From: Asterochloris sp. CNOR1 | Taxonomy: Eukaryota > Chlorophyta > Trebouxiophyceae > Trebouxiales > Trebouxiaceae | Assembly: GCA_963969365.1 (NCBI GenBank) | Contig: OZ017747.1 | Location: forward strand, 2,108,001 to 2,172,000 | Reading direction: 5' to 3' | DNA length: 64,000 nucleotides | Part shown: one piece after another, positions 26,796-39,600 of the stretch | Position numbering within the stretch: position 1 is the first letter of the stretch | How the letters are laid out: each line of letters opens with the position of its first letter | Position numbers and translations under genes: made by a program | The notes under the pieces: generated by a model | What the model saw: the letters and a program-made list of their open reading frames with translations, nothing else | Told to the model about the DNA's origin: nothing | The model's database searches: none

Positions 26796-29356
26796 ATGCA
26801 GGGCAGAGGTTCTTCAGCAAAGCTGGTCGAGGCCCTGCAGATGCCCTCTGCAGAGCTGCAATGCTCTTCCAGAGTTGATTGCCAAGTAAGGTGTAGGCGC
26901 CGTGTACGGCGACTACCACTCACCAGATGCTGCCCCTCAGATGCTCTCAACCGGAGCACGCATGAGAAGACCCTCAGCAGGCGCCAAGCTCTCACTGGCA
27001 GCTGCATGCTGCTATCCTGGGTGGCAGCGCCAGGCAAGGGCTGGCCTGCACTAGCTGCTGAGGCTGATGCTGCCCCCACGTCTTTATGCAATGACCAGCC
27101 AGTCTCCATCACCTTCTCTAACAAGACACAGGAGCCTGTCCGGGTGTACTGGTCAGCCTGCCAGGCTCTTTACAATGCCTGCCATCTTGTGTACCAAAAA
27201 TTGTTGTGCTACAGCATCTGCTCGTGTTTTTTAGTGCAGGCTGAACTATGATGGTGATGCAGAGCTTTACACAATCTTGCTGCCCTCTGGGACATGGACA
27301 GTGGATACCTTCGAGGTGCAGCCTGCATGCCCACATGGTGACATGCTACTCTTGACACAGCCTGGTGCTGTGCAGCAGCAGCAGGTGCATGCAGGAAATG
27401 GCTGCCCCTTGCAAAGCTGCAGGACTGAGCGGCACCTGCACCCGCAGACACACCCCTGGCGCCTGGTGGATCTCAAGGGCAGTCTTGTACAGGACTACGT
27501 CGCCACTGCCCAGGAGCAGCAGACAGTTCAGGTCAAGGCACAGCCAGGAGGCCGACCTGCTGCAGACCTGGACGCCAGCAGCCACCAGCCTTTCCGCGGC
27601 TTTGATGGCTTGGGCCGGTCCCAGCAGGAGTATCTGGGGGCTGAGGTGAGCGTCCAGACTGCTGCCTCGGTCGGTCTGAGAATTGCGGATGCCCCAGGTC
27701 ACTGCCAGCTGTGTCAGTGCTTGATCTGCACTGCAGTCTGCCCCCAGGCTGCTCCAGCGCGGCCATTTGCCTCAGCGCCTGCTCCAGGCTGCTGTGACAG
27801 CTTAGCACCTTGGGGGTTTTGACCTCCTGCTGTGGGCTGCTGCAGGACCCCACCACCTGATGTAGCATGGACTCACCAACACTTGCACATCTGCAGGTGT
27901 TGGGCATCCAGCTGCTCAGGGGGGAAGGCGAGCAGCCCACTGTGCGGGGCAATGCAGAGCTGAAGGTGACCGGCTGGAAGCAATCTCTCAGCGTGCCGCT
28001 GCACATGACTGCCATGGTGGAGCTGGCGGCTGAGAGCGCTGCACGCAACAGACGCCCTCTTGGACACAACACCTGGCTCAGGAGCCTCCAGGCAAGCAGA
28101 GTGCAGCTGAAGATGTAAATGAAGGGTTGCCTTCAGCATGCAGCCCTTCAGGCAGCACCGTGACCTGCCTGCTCACAAGGACAAGGTGCCACATATGCTG
28201 ACATGATGCCAGTGCAGTTCATGTGGACATGCCACCGCTGAGCAGCTCCAATTTATTCAAGCTGGGGTCGCATCAGCGTGAGCGTGCAGCCCCCTCGCAT
28301 AGTGACCTGCCGGCTCCAGGGAGTGCTGACGGTGCAAGGCTTGCACAGTTGCAGCACATCTGTGCACCTCGGATGAGACGAAGGAAGCTTGAGGCTTGGC
28401 AATTGCTTGCGTTGAGTTGCCTGTGCAGAGGGATCTGGGGCGCATAATCAGAGAGGCACTGTGCACCTGGGTCCTGAGCGCTTGCTTGCCCCTGTGCTGC
28501 CTCTTCATGCCGGAGCATGTGTCAATCCCTGAAGACCTAGGATGCATTGGGTGGGCCCCCCCAACTGCAGGCCCTCAGGTGTCGACCTGCTGTCAACTTG
28601 CCCAAGCCAAGGCATCGCTCCCATGACCCAAGCTCTGCCACTGCAGGTCCTTAATGCCAGGCTGGAGTGCCTGCTGATCACGAGGTTGGTGGGTCGCACC
28701 TTTTCTGGGCGCCTGGTGTTACAAAACGCCAAGGAGGAACGCAGCAGCACGGATGCCAGCATGGATGATCTCATCCTGCTAGCATTGGACTCAGGGGCTC
28801 CACTGCTAGTCCATAAGGACGTCAGCAGGTAGGCAGGGCCTGCTGGGCAGCCTTGCCCATGGGGACGCACAAGAGCAGGTGGTCTGGGTTGTCCCACTGG
28901 GCGCTGAACTGCCTTAATGGCAAGAGTAAAGGTTAGGCAGGGACCTGGCTCCAGCTTGTGGCCTCCGTTGTGGCTGCAGCTTGTTGGGCAATGACAGACG
29001 TCCAGCCCTGAGCTGAGGGCTCTTGGACCACACCCCAGGTCTGCCCTTGTCTGCGGCTGATTCCCAGCATCATCACCTCTGACCATGTGTCTCAGCCTGC
29101 CTGCAGCTCAGCCCTTGGGTTCTTTCACCATGCACCTCTGTCTCTCTGGTGCAGGTTGTCTGCAGAGGAGCAGCTGGACATGCTGGCATCAAGCGGTCCA
29201 CATGACCTCATGAAGCAGTTTCAGCTCAATCCTGGATGGACTGATGACCTTGTCGGCGAAGGCCTTGACCAGGGAGTCCTTTCTGTGGACGACTTAAACT
29301 CAGATGAGGAAGGAGCGCAGCCGCTGGCAACTCTGCCAGCCCCGGTGCCAGCATAG
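26796..29356 (+). CDS. VHL beta-domain protein, possibly plastid/lumen targeted
   Basis: Six exons fit: 26796-27151, 27240-27315, 27448-27645, 27897-28091, 28647-28828 and 29155-29356, total 1,209 nt (402 aa). The N-terminus is Arg/Ser-rich, then reads LSRRQALTGSCMLLSWVAAP and a PALAAEA site, which resembles a twin-arginine thylakoid-lumen leader with an A-x-A cleavage site. Residues about 100-150 match a von Hippel-Lindau beta domain: VSITFSNKTQEPVRVYWLNY, DGDAELYTILLPSGTW and FETHPWRLVD. VHL proteins recognise prolyl-hydroxylated partners; whether this one does is unknown. The rest (WKQSLSVPLHMTAMVELAAE, ITRLVGRTFSGRLVLQNAK, EEQLDMLASSGPHDLMKQF) I do not recognise; the C-terminus is acidic. 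Intron 4 (28092-28646) is GC-AG and 555 bp long. Confidence 0.75.
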
Positions 29357-29849
29357 TGCAAGCACTGCAGCTGCTGGCTGATGAAGTATGAGAGGTACCA
29401 GAGGCCTTGACTTGCCATTCAAAGGCATACACTGAAGACCATCAGATAAACAGTGCTGGTGTGGTATGCAGGCAGTGCTCTCATAGTGGCGAGCCCACAT
29501 ATCACCGGCCTGGACAAGGCTGAAATGCATTCTTATGAATGAGGTACACTGAAAGGCTTCAGCCTTCCAAACAGCATAGGGTGATGCAGGAATGCCTTGC
29601 GCCCAGACAAGAGCCGCCACTTCAGCTATAGGCTGCACTTCATTGAGCGCACAGACACAACATCATGCTCCACCATGAAACTATGCAGGATGGGCCATCC
29701 ACAGTGGACATCAGAATGCTGGTTGTGCCAGAACAGAGCTAGAGGAGCAGGTTGACGCAGTCATGGGATACCTGATGACAACAGATACATGTCGACAGGC
29801 TTGACTTTGCGGGCCATCCCTCAGCCACTATCGCCCACATTGCTTTGTT
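29357..29849. other. Spacer downstream of the VHL-domain gene, nothing recognised
   Basis: This 493-bp stretch between the VHL-domain gene and the LINE tail shows no supported exon, RNA gene or repeat. It could hold the upstream gene's 3' untranslated region. Confidence 0.5.
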
Positions 29850-31540
29850 TATTAGCAGGACATTGAGGAGGTGCCACTAAAATTGAAGGTCGTCATCAGA
29901 CTGGCAGCCACAGTGCGAGAGAGAATGGATTTAAAGTCCGGGGGCCACAATGAACGGGCATGGGACTGACAATTCATGTAATCATGGCAAAAGCAGCACT
30001 GATTGATGCATAAGCAGCGCTGCACGCACATAGTTAGCAAGCAAAATTGGGGGATGGTCGTCAAAGAGGTCTGTCAGAGTCTGTCCTGGCGTCTGGAATA
30101 GGTGGCTGTGGGCGTTGCGCAGGTCATCGAGCTGGGGACAATGCAGCAAGATGTGTTGCTCGTCTTCTATGGCGGTTGCTGATGTGCAGAGGCGGCAAGT
30201 CGTGTCTGGCTTCTGATGTGTAGCGGCCTGTCTCAACTCTCAGCCTGTGGCTGCTGCAGCGGATCTGGGCCGCTGATTTGCGCAGTCTGTAGCCTCTGAT
30301 TTGCTGGATGTAAGGTTGCATGGTGTACGCTGCGCTGAAGCCGCGCATCTGCTTGTACGTTGCCACGGTGCTGTCTGAGTTCTCCGCAAAGAGCCGCTCA
30401 TGGCGCTCTGTGCTGGGGGCGCTGGCAGGCCTCCCGCGGGCCTGCAAGGCAGCAAATCCAGCAGGGGTACGCAGGAGCCTAAGGTTTTCCACATTGGGTG
30501 TGCCGTCAAACATCGCCCAGAACAGTGGGTTGTCGGATGCAGTGCGAGTGACATTACAAATGCGCAGCCTGAACTTGTCAACTTGTTTCTGCCAATGCAC
30601 AGCAAGCGGGTATCTGCCAAACTCAGCCAGGGCAATCAAGTGGTGCGTGGTGCGTTTCACTCCCAGCAGGCCACGTAAGAACTGGAGGTGGACGCCTTCC
30701 AGCACTTTGGTGACTGTGCTGCTGGCATCATGGTGCCAGAACCACACCTCACAGCCATAGCTGAGGATGGGCAGCACCAATGCATTGAACAAGTTGCACA
30801 TGCGCTGGGGGTGCACATAACCAAGCTGGAAGCATCTGCGGCGCATGGCATGCATGGCTTTGCGTGCAGAAGCTGCAAGACTCCCCAGAGCAAGGCGGAA
30901 GTCCCGTTGCGTGGCGTGGAACCACAGGCCGAGATATTTGAAGCTGTCCTTGCGGGCGAGCACCCTCCCGCCGTATGTGAAATCCCGGCAGGGGGTGTGC
31001 CGCAGCTCAAAGACCAGCACCTCAGTCTTTTCCAAGTTCACTGTGAGGCGCCTCTTCTTGCTAAAGTCCTGCAATGCATCAAGCATGTTCTCTAGCCCCT
31101 CTGCTCTGGTGCTTAGTATGGCAAGGTCATCTGCGTAGAGCAGCAGCGGCACAGGCTCTTGCATCTTCCACTCGCGGCCCGCAGCTGTGAACCAGTAATC
31201 GGCAAGGCTTGGGGCGCCATTGCCTGGCACAGCTTTCAGGACCTTGTGCAAGCAGTCAAGCAGCAGCCCGAACAGCAGGGGGCTGAGGGGACTCCCCTGC
31301 TGTACCCCCTGAAAGCACCTGAAAGCCCCAGAGGTGCCCTGTGCAGTTCTCACTGCAGCAGAGTCAACACCATAGAGGCTCTGCAGACACTTCAGGAACT
31401 GCCCCCGCACTCCAATGTTGGCCAGGACAGCCCAAAGCACTTCCCTGTCCACGGTGTCAAACGCTTTCTCAAAATCCACAAAGCAGCAGTACAATTTCTT
31501 CCCCTGTGACAGGCATTTCTTGACTATGTAATTCAAGTGC
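29850..31540 (-). mobile_element. 5'-truncated LINE (non-LTR retrotransposon)
   Basis: A 470-residue open frame (30124-31536) carries reverse transcriptase motifs in order: FVDFEKAFDTVDREVLWAVL, GVQQGSPLSPLLFGLLLDCL, LLLYADDLAILSTRAEGL, LTVNLEKTEVLVF and FKYLGLWFHATQRDF. A second open frame (29982-30236) continues with the terminal zinc knuckle CRLC followed by EQHILLHCPQL, so the reading changes frame near 30230. The copy begins just before the first reverse transcriptase motif; the endonuclease and ORF1 are missing, which is the usual 5' truncation. No poly-A tail or target-site duplication was recognised. The clade is uncertain. It lies between the VHL-domain and GNAT genes, antisense to both, perhaps in a 5' intron of GNAT. 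Confidence 0.85.
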
Positions 31541-31949
31541 AGGAGTGGTCAAAGTTAGCAGATGGAATTCTAAATCCTATAGCTCAAATGTTGCAACAGG
31601 TCCAGCACAGCCATGCAGTCTTTGGGCTCGCTGGAATGCCCTGGGCAGAGTTAAGGCGATGCAATGATGTCCAGGCATCTGCCTGTCATCAGCATCGACA
31701 AGGCAGGGGTCGCAATGGGGCTCAGAAACCGCTCTGCTACGGCAGGCAAGGCTTTACACAGCATTTGCAGACAACCAAGGCTTGCCTGACAGATGTTATG
31801 TCTGCAGGCGTCTGAGGTGTCGCGCTGCTCTGGCAACAAAGACTGCACAGGATGTGCAGCAGCTTGAGCACAAATTTGCAACACATGTGCGATGACTGTG
31901 CTCATGCCAAGATCAACACTGCAGCCCTGGATCACCTATTCTGCTGCAG
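31541..31949. other. Spacer or 5' intron upstream of the GNAT core exons
   Basis: This 409-bp stretch lies between the LINE end and the first recognised GNAT exon. An open frame at 31537-31815 has no family resemblance. The missing GNAT transit-peptide exon could be here or upstream of the LINE; I cannot tell. Confidence 0.4.
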
Positions 31950-33203
<1,254 letters not shown>

Positions 33204-33624
33204 CCACACTGGAGATGGCACTCCCAGAGCGTTCAGGGTGGGACCTGGGGCCAAGCCTTTCAGTAGAGCTGGCTAACCAGCACAAATCACCCTGCCAGCT
33301 TGAGCATTGAGTTGGCTGACTTTTAGTCCTTCAGACCTGTACAATGTTGTCTACTTGCAGCACTCTGGCTTGTCGTTCCTCCCTTTACCCCTTTCAGAGA
33401 CATTTGAAGTTGTAACACGACCCGCTTTACAATATTTGAGGCTCACACTGTTTACAAATGGCCCTGGGGCGGGCCACAAAGGGGGCAAGTGCTATCACAG
33501 GTACTGATGCTGAGGTGCAAGAAACTCAAGTGCAAGCAGTACAGAGCAAAAACTCAAGGAACACAGGAGGACAGCGAAAAGCTCTGATGCTCAGGAGCTG
33601 GTTGGAGACCAGACTCGGTTTGCT
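33204..33624. other. Convergent intergenic spacer, nothing recognised
   Basis: This 421-bp stretch lies between the stop codons of the GNAT gene (+) and the membrane-protein gene (-). It shows no exon, RNA or repeat that I can support and presumably holds both 3' untranslated regions. Confidence 0.5.
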
Positions 33625-35739
33625 TCACTGCCTGGGAGTGCTTGTGGTCAGCAATGCTGTACAAGCCGTGCCCAGCTTGCATGTGCAGAGGGTGGATGGG
33701 TGCTTGTGAGTTGGCCATGTGAACCCTGATTCATCAATGCTGTGTGAGCTGCAGTTCAGCACAAGACAGCTGTCAGCCAAACAGGTCAGAAAGAGGCAAG
33801 AAAGGCCGAGCCAAGATACCTTGTTTCCCTGCTGCTGCCCATCAAACCACCCAGCATGGCCTGTCCCATTTCTGGCAGGCGCAGAGCCCACAGGCTTGCC
33901 AGCAGCCGCAGCTGGGACACCAGAACCCAGAGGGGCTGCTGTGGCTGGCGCTGCATCTGGCATCTTGTTTCTGCCAAACCAGGTCTTCTTGCCTGTCATC
34001 TGGGTTGTGGCAGCGCTGCCTGCAGCAGGGTAGCTGCTGGGGCCCCCTGCAGCTGTGGGCGCCAGACGGGCAGCCTCCTCATCAACTGTAGTCACAAAGG
34101 GACGGTGTGTCATGACAACAATGCCTATGAAAGCATGGGTATGCCCTGGCTAAGCTCAGCGGCCATGGGGGAAGCAAACTGGTCCCTCTCCTGAGCATGG
34201 CCCACGCTGTCTGCATTGCAGCTTCTGCCCTGACACAGGCAGTCACAACTGGGAGTGCACAACCAGCCCACAACAGTGCAGCAGACGCAGCTTCTGCTAA
34301 ACTGCAATGATTGCTGAGCATGTGGATGCAGCTCCTCACCCTTGTCCTTCTGGACAGTCTGCACGAACAGCATGAAGATGAGCCAAGTGATGAGGTAGAT
34401 GCCACAGCAGATCTGCAGCAGCAGAGGCAGGCTCTTAAGGCGGCAGGAGATCACATGCAGGCACGCGCATTAATTGTTTGAGAAGGCACAGATGAGGAGG
34501 CCGAGCTGCAATTTACAGGCAGCATCCCTGCCAAAGTCTCACTGCCGCAGCACCAGCACTCACCCAGGCGAGCACATAGGTGGCAATGTACAGGCTGCCC
34601 CACTTTCCGTTCCACTTGACTGTCTGGGACCAGAAGGAAGTGTCGCTCCCTGCCCACATCACAATCCCCACCAGCAGCAGGACCCAGGCAGTGATGGCAT
34701 ATGAAGCACTCATGTAGCCATAGCTGCAGGGGCAGACTGCAACACCTCAGGTAAGCTGAAAAATGGGCGCCAACATAACATTGGCCAGGCCAGCATAGCA
34801 GAACCATATGCATCAGAGATGCACACTCAGGGAGCGAGCAGCACAGTGCTCCCAGCAAGCTGTAGGGCATGCAGTAAGCACAAGCGCCTGACCTAAAGCC
34901 TGCCCCTGAGAGAGCTGTGGTCTTGCGCAGCAAAATACAAAAGGCGATGAAGTTGGTGAGAATGACCATCACACCTCCATACAGTCCCGCTGCACCTCAG
35001 CACAGGATAGGCTTGAGATGGGGTTATGGCAAGAGGTCTGCCGGCAGCCTCATGCATCGACTGGATAAAGGCTTGGTTGGGAACAGACAACGCTTCCGCC
35101 TTACCAAAGCGCAGTCACAGTGCAGCACTCACCAGCAGTGGGCCCCCGGATCTGGCGGCGATTGCTGCTGGGGAACCCATCAACATTGTGCACTCTTATG
35201 AGCTGACAAAAGACCACTATTGAGATGATGGCATAGCTGCAAATCAGAGCTGAACAGTTAGCAGGCAGCAGGGGCAGTCTAGGCACGAGCACCACTAACA
35301 ATGAATGTGGCACTGCAGCACAGAGACTGAGCCTTGCTGAAGCCCTGGCAAGACTGGGAATGTGTGTGCAGCACACACAGTTTGCAGAGTGCCCAGGGCA
35401 GCAGCGCCTTGAGCTCCTCACCAAGTCGTCACAAAAGCACTGATCATCCATGCCTGAAAAGCGCAAAGGACTTTGTCAGAGATGCTCGCCAAAGCACACA
35501 TTTGATCTCATGAAAGGCAGCAAACAGCCTTGGACACTTGGAGTCACACGCAATGTGGCAGCAGGCCTGTCAGGAAGCCAAAATGCTGTCACAATGCTTC
35601 TCACCAGCCAGAAGGTTGCCCTGCACCATAGAATGACAGAGTCGTATAGCAGCTTTCGCCTACTTGCAGCTAAAGCAAATTGTCACCTGGAAGCCACCAA
35701 ATCTGGGCGTCGGCCAGCAGGTGCGGCCTTGTTACCCAT
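33625..35739 (-). CDS. Unrecognised multi-pass membrane protein with Ala/Gly-rich tail
   Basis: Eight exons fit: 35739-35687, 35620-35605 (a 16-nt micro-exon), 35453-35422, 35236-35133, 34989-34893, 34723-34564, 34412-34340 and 34124-33625, total 1,035 nt (344 aa). The protein begins MGNKAAPAGRRPDL, where Gly2 could be myristoylated. About five hydrophobic spans follow: WLAWMISAFVTTCYAIISIV, GGVMVILTNFIAFCILL, ASYAITAWVLLLVGIVMWAG, LYIATYVLAWICCGIYLITW and its continuation LIFMLFVQTV. Between them lie HNVDGFPSSNRRQIRG and DTSFWSQTVKWNGKWG. The C-terminal tail is Ala/Pro/Gly-rich. I do not recognise the family. The last exon may contain a further intron after GWFDGQQQGNK, since the residues beyond look less protein-like. 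Confidence 0.68.
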
Positions 35740-36623
35740 GTTCCGAAACGGCAGGGCGTGAAAATATTTTCTTGAAGTTGAACTAGTACTAGATTCTCAA
35801 CGTGTTAGATTCTAACCACTTTCCTGCCTTGGACTCCCAGGCGGAAGTGCCTGCTGTTGTCAGAGGGAGGCAACAGCCTTCATTGGCTCGCAGATGATTT
35901 GGCCATGAAACTACAGGCCTGCAGCTCGGCAAGCAAGAGACGAGCTTTTCCACACAATCACATGCCTGTACATGTACTCTTCCCCACTTGCAATGGGAGC
36001 CCCTTGGCTCTTTGCCTGCAGCTGTTCAGAAGCGCTGCTGGCTGTCCACCACCAGCTGGGCGTTCAGGCACATGTCAATGCAGCTCGAGCTGAAGTGGCA
36101 GGTCTTGCCTGGCGGCTGCAAGCACTCCCACCCCATTCCCAAGCAATGCTCACAAGCCAAACTGAGGCCTCATCGTTACTTTTGTGACCTGCCTTGTAGC
36201 CACCATGGTTTTGAGGTTGATGCACCAGGTTGTGGAGAAGGAGAGAGCCCAGGGCAAGTGGTTAGCATGTTTGGAAGTGAAGAGGCAATTTACAGCAATT
36301 CGGACTGATTGATTCAAGCCACAGAGGGCTGTTGAGTTAGTGTCCGAGACAGTGCGGAGTTCAGCACCACATAAGAGAGACAAGGGGACTGTGCGACCAC
36401 CAGATACTTGGCACTGTGGCTGGCTGACAGCAATTGGTAGTCGAATGAAGAGCGACGTGGAAATGCAGGCTTCCAACTCTGAGGAACAGTGCGTGGACAT
36501 GCATGATGGGCAACATTGGACGAGGGGGGGAAGGAAGAAAGAGGAGCGAAGGCAGCGTAGCACTGGAATGACTGCAGAGGTAGTCTGCAGCTGTTCCCAC
36601 AAGAGACGTTTGCCCGGACAAGA
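35740..36623. other. Intergenic spacer, nothing recognised
   Basis: This 884-bp stretch separates the start of the membrane-protein gene from the stop of the first coiled-coil gene, both on the minus strand. It contains the upstream promoter and the coiled-coil 3' untranslated region. Open frames exist on both strands (for example 36340-36765 plus), but none has family features or credible splice partners. Confidence 0.45.
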
Positions 36624-39600
36624 TCACAACCGGCTGCCCATCTTCTTGCCAAAGCGCTTGAAGGCAGCCTTGATGCCGCTCTTGCGAGTTGCTGGCGCCA
36701 GGGGTGTGTGCAACATCTGTTGGGCCACTGCCACCTGGTTGCTGATGCGGGTCAGGTGCTCATAAAAGGCGTCCATCTCATGGCTGCTGGCAATGCTTGC
36801 ACGGTCACCACCTGCAGCACATCATTGAGGGGTGAGAGGAAGGTGACATGCTGGAGCTGGCCAGTCTGAAATGGAGGAATGTGCCTGCCTCAGACAAGCA
36901 GCTCTGCCAACCACGCAGAGCACCTCCACCCAGGGAAGGGACAGGCCCAGGCAACTCTGCACTGCTTATTGAGCTGACAGCTCCCAGCAAAGTGACACCT
37001 TGACCGCTGATGAGAGCCCACAGGCTCACAGACTCAACACGTGTCTGCCAGAGGCTGCAGCACACAAACTCACGTGTGTGGATCTTGTCCAGAGAGGTGG
37101 CAGAGGCCACACTGACCGCCCGGCGAGGGCTGCCGCCCAGGGAGTCGCTGTCGCTGCCCATCTCACTGGCACTGCAGCTGCTGCCAGTCATTAGGGTGGG
37201 GGGCCGCTTGCTGCTGCTCATGGAGACGCCGCCGCCCACTGCCTGGGGGAGCACATGGGTGCTGATCAGGGAGGTTTGGCGCCGCAGGGCAGCCTGCTTG
37301 GCCACAGCCGCCTGCAGCTCAGCCTCGCGCTGCTGCAGCTCAGCCTGGAGGCGGGCCTGCTGCTCAGCTGCGGCCTGCTGCTGCTCAGCTGCGGCGTGCT
37401 CCTGACGCGCCAGGGTCTGCTCCTGGGCGGCGCGTATGGCCTCCAGGCGCAGGATGGTGGTGTCCAGGCGGGAGATGGTGGTGTTGCGGTCTGCCACGGT
37501 GACCTTGAGGTCGTCCACCAGCACACGCTGCAGGCAGGGCAGGTGTGGCAGCGTGTTGGGAGGAGGGGAAGGTGATGGGCTCTGGTTGTCGGCAGCAGGT
37601 GCAGGGAGGCAAGCGATGGTAGGGAGTGGTGGCAGGCCTGAGCGGGGGCCTGCCATGCAGGCCAGGGCGAAGGCTCAAGAGTTCAAGCAGTTTGCCTTTG
37701 TGTGCAGTGCGCAGGACAGCAGTGCCTTCCCGAGCGCTCTCCAGCCAGCAGCGGCATGTCAGCTGCGCATTGGAGGAGCTCCTCACCTGCTCCTGGAGCT
37801 GGGCGTGCAGGCGAGCCACAGCTGGTGCTGGTCCCTCCCTCGCGCTACTGTCCGCCTGGGTGCGGGCCTCTGCCAGCAGCTCTGCCTGACGCGCCAGCTC
37901 AGCCTGCAGCATGGCGTTGTTGGGCTCTTGAGAAGAGTGTAGCAACGCACTGCTCTCTGACAGGTCCGCAGCCAGCATGCGACCACCCATGCACAGCAGC
38001 TTGGGCTTGGCCACAGCTGGAACGAGTAACAGCCCACCAAGCTGACAGCAGGCCCCTGAGACCCAGTGCCACAGGCAAATTCCACAAAGCAGGAGTCTAG
38101 CACACAGTGCAGCCCTGCAGCTGCTGCCCACCTTGAGCATCCGGATCTCTTCGCTGCGCGAGTCCTTGTCCTCCAGCAGCTGCTGCAGCGCGTCAGTGCG
38201 GGCGTGCAGGTCTGAGCGCAGGCCCCCGATGGTGCCCGCCTGCCTCTGCAGCTCCTCGCGCAGCTGGTTGACCAGCTCCAGGGTCTGCACGCGCTCATTG
38301 TTGTTGCGCTTGATCACGTGGTCCCGCTCCTGCAGGGTGGGGCCAGGCACATCAGAAGAGGAGGGCTCGGCTCTGCAGTGAGCAGCTGAAGCTGACAGAC
38401 AGTGCTACCTTGAGCAAGGTGTCAAGCAGGCTAATGGAGCCCAATGGGAACCACATGTCTGGTCCACTCTGAGCAGCAGCCCACATGCAGGCAGCCAGAG
38501 CTTGTTCTGATGCAGCAGCGCAGCGTGGGTGTGCTGGCGGGCTGCAGAGAGGCCAGCAAGGGGAACTGACCTCCAGCTGTGACTGCAGCTCAGCCATGAC
38601 CACCGTCTGGGTTGCCAGCTCCTTGTTCAGGGTATGGACAATACTCTCGTGCTTGCCCGCATCCGTGATCAGCTTCTGCAGGGCAGCAAAAAGGTGCCAA
38701 TGTCAGAGATCGAGTTGACTACTGCCAGCTGCGTAGAGCATGATGCTGCAGCCAGCAGCTTGAGCTGGTTTTTAACTGCTCAGGGCGAGCGCAGCAAGCC
38801 ACACCTGCTATGCTGCAGGGTAGCTATGCCAGCCATGCTGGCTGAGGCAGACAGATTGCAAGCAATGCCAGTGCCTCATCTGCAAGCCCATGGGCAGACA
38901 GCCCCACAAAGGCCAGCCGACCACTGGACCCACCTGCATGACGTCACAGCGCTGCTCCAAGCTGGCCCTCAGGCGAGCTGAGGTGGCTGCCTGCACCGCC
39001 AGCTCTTTCTTGAGGCGGGTCACAATCTGAGCATGCTCCAGCCTCTCGTCGTCCAGCAGGGCACCAGCCTGGGCGGCATCGAACACGCCACCAAGGTCGT
39101 CCAGGTCAGCTTGCAGCTGCCTCAGCACCTATATCAGGGGAGGGCAGGGGGTGCGTGACTTCAGGACCTGAGCAGGCAGTGATCGGGCCATGACTCGCGC
39201 CGTGCTGGGCACGGAGACGGGAACAAAGCTGGTGCTGAAGCACAGTCATCTGCTGTAGCCACTAGTGACTCGTGGTGTGGAGCATGCTGGAGTAAACTGT
39301 GAGCCCACAGCGAGCTGGCCAAGTGCACTGCTGGGGCAAGTACGGTGAGAGCCCAGCGCAGGGTGCACAAAGCGCCAGGCTCACCTCTGTCTGGGCAGTG
39401 AGAGCCTGCTGCAGGCGGCCGCAGGCAGCAGTCCTGGCCTGCAGGTTGGCCTCCAGGCTGGCGGCGGCCTGCTCAGCGGTGTCGGCTCGCTGGGTCTGGC
39501 GCTCAGCCTGGGCGCGAAAGTCGAGGATGCGGCTGTGCAAAGAGGCCACCTCGCCCTCCAGGGAGGTCTGCAGCAACAGGGTACAGGATCTTAGCAAACC

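Noticed and set aside
30400-31138. Plus-strand open frames across the LINE
   Set aside because: They are antisense to the reverse transcriptase frame and lack any domain.
36340-36765. Plus-strand 141-aa frame upstream of the coiled-coil 3' end
   Set aside because: Low-complexity, no family likeness, and it overlaps the true C-terminal exon on the other strand.
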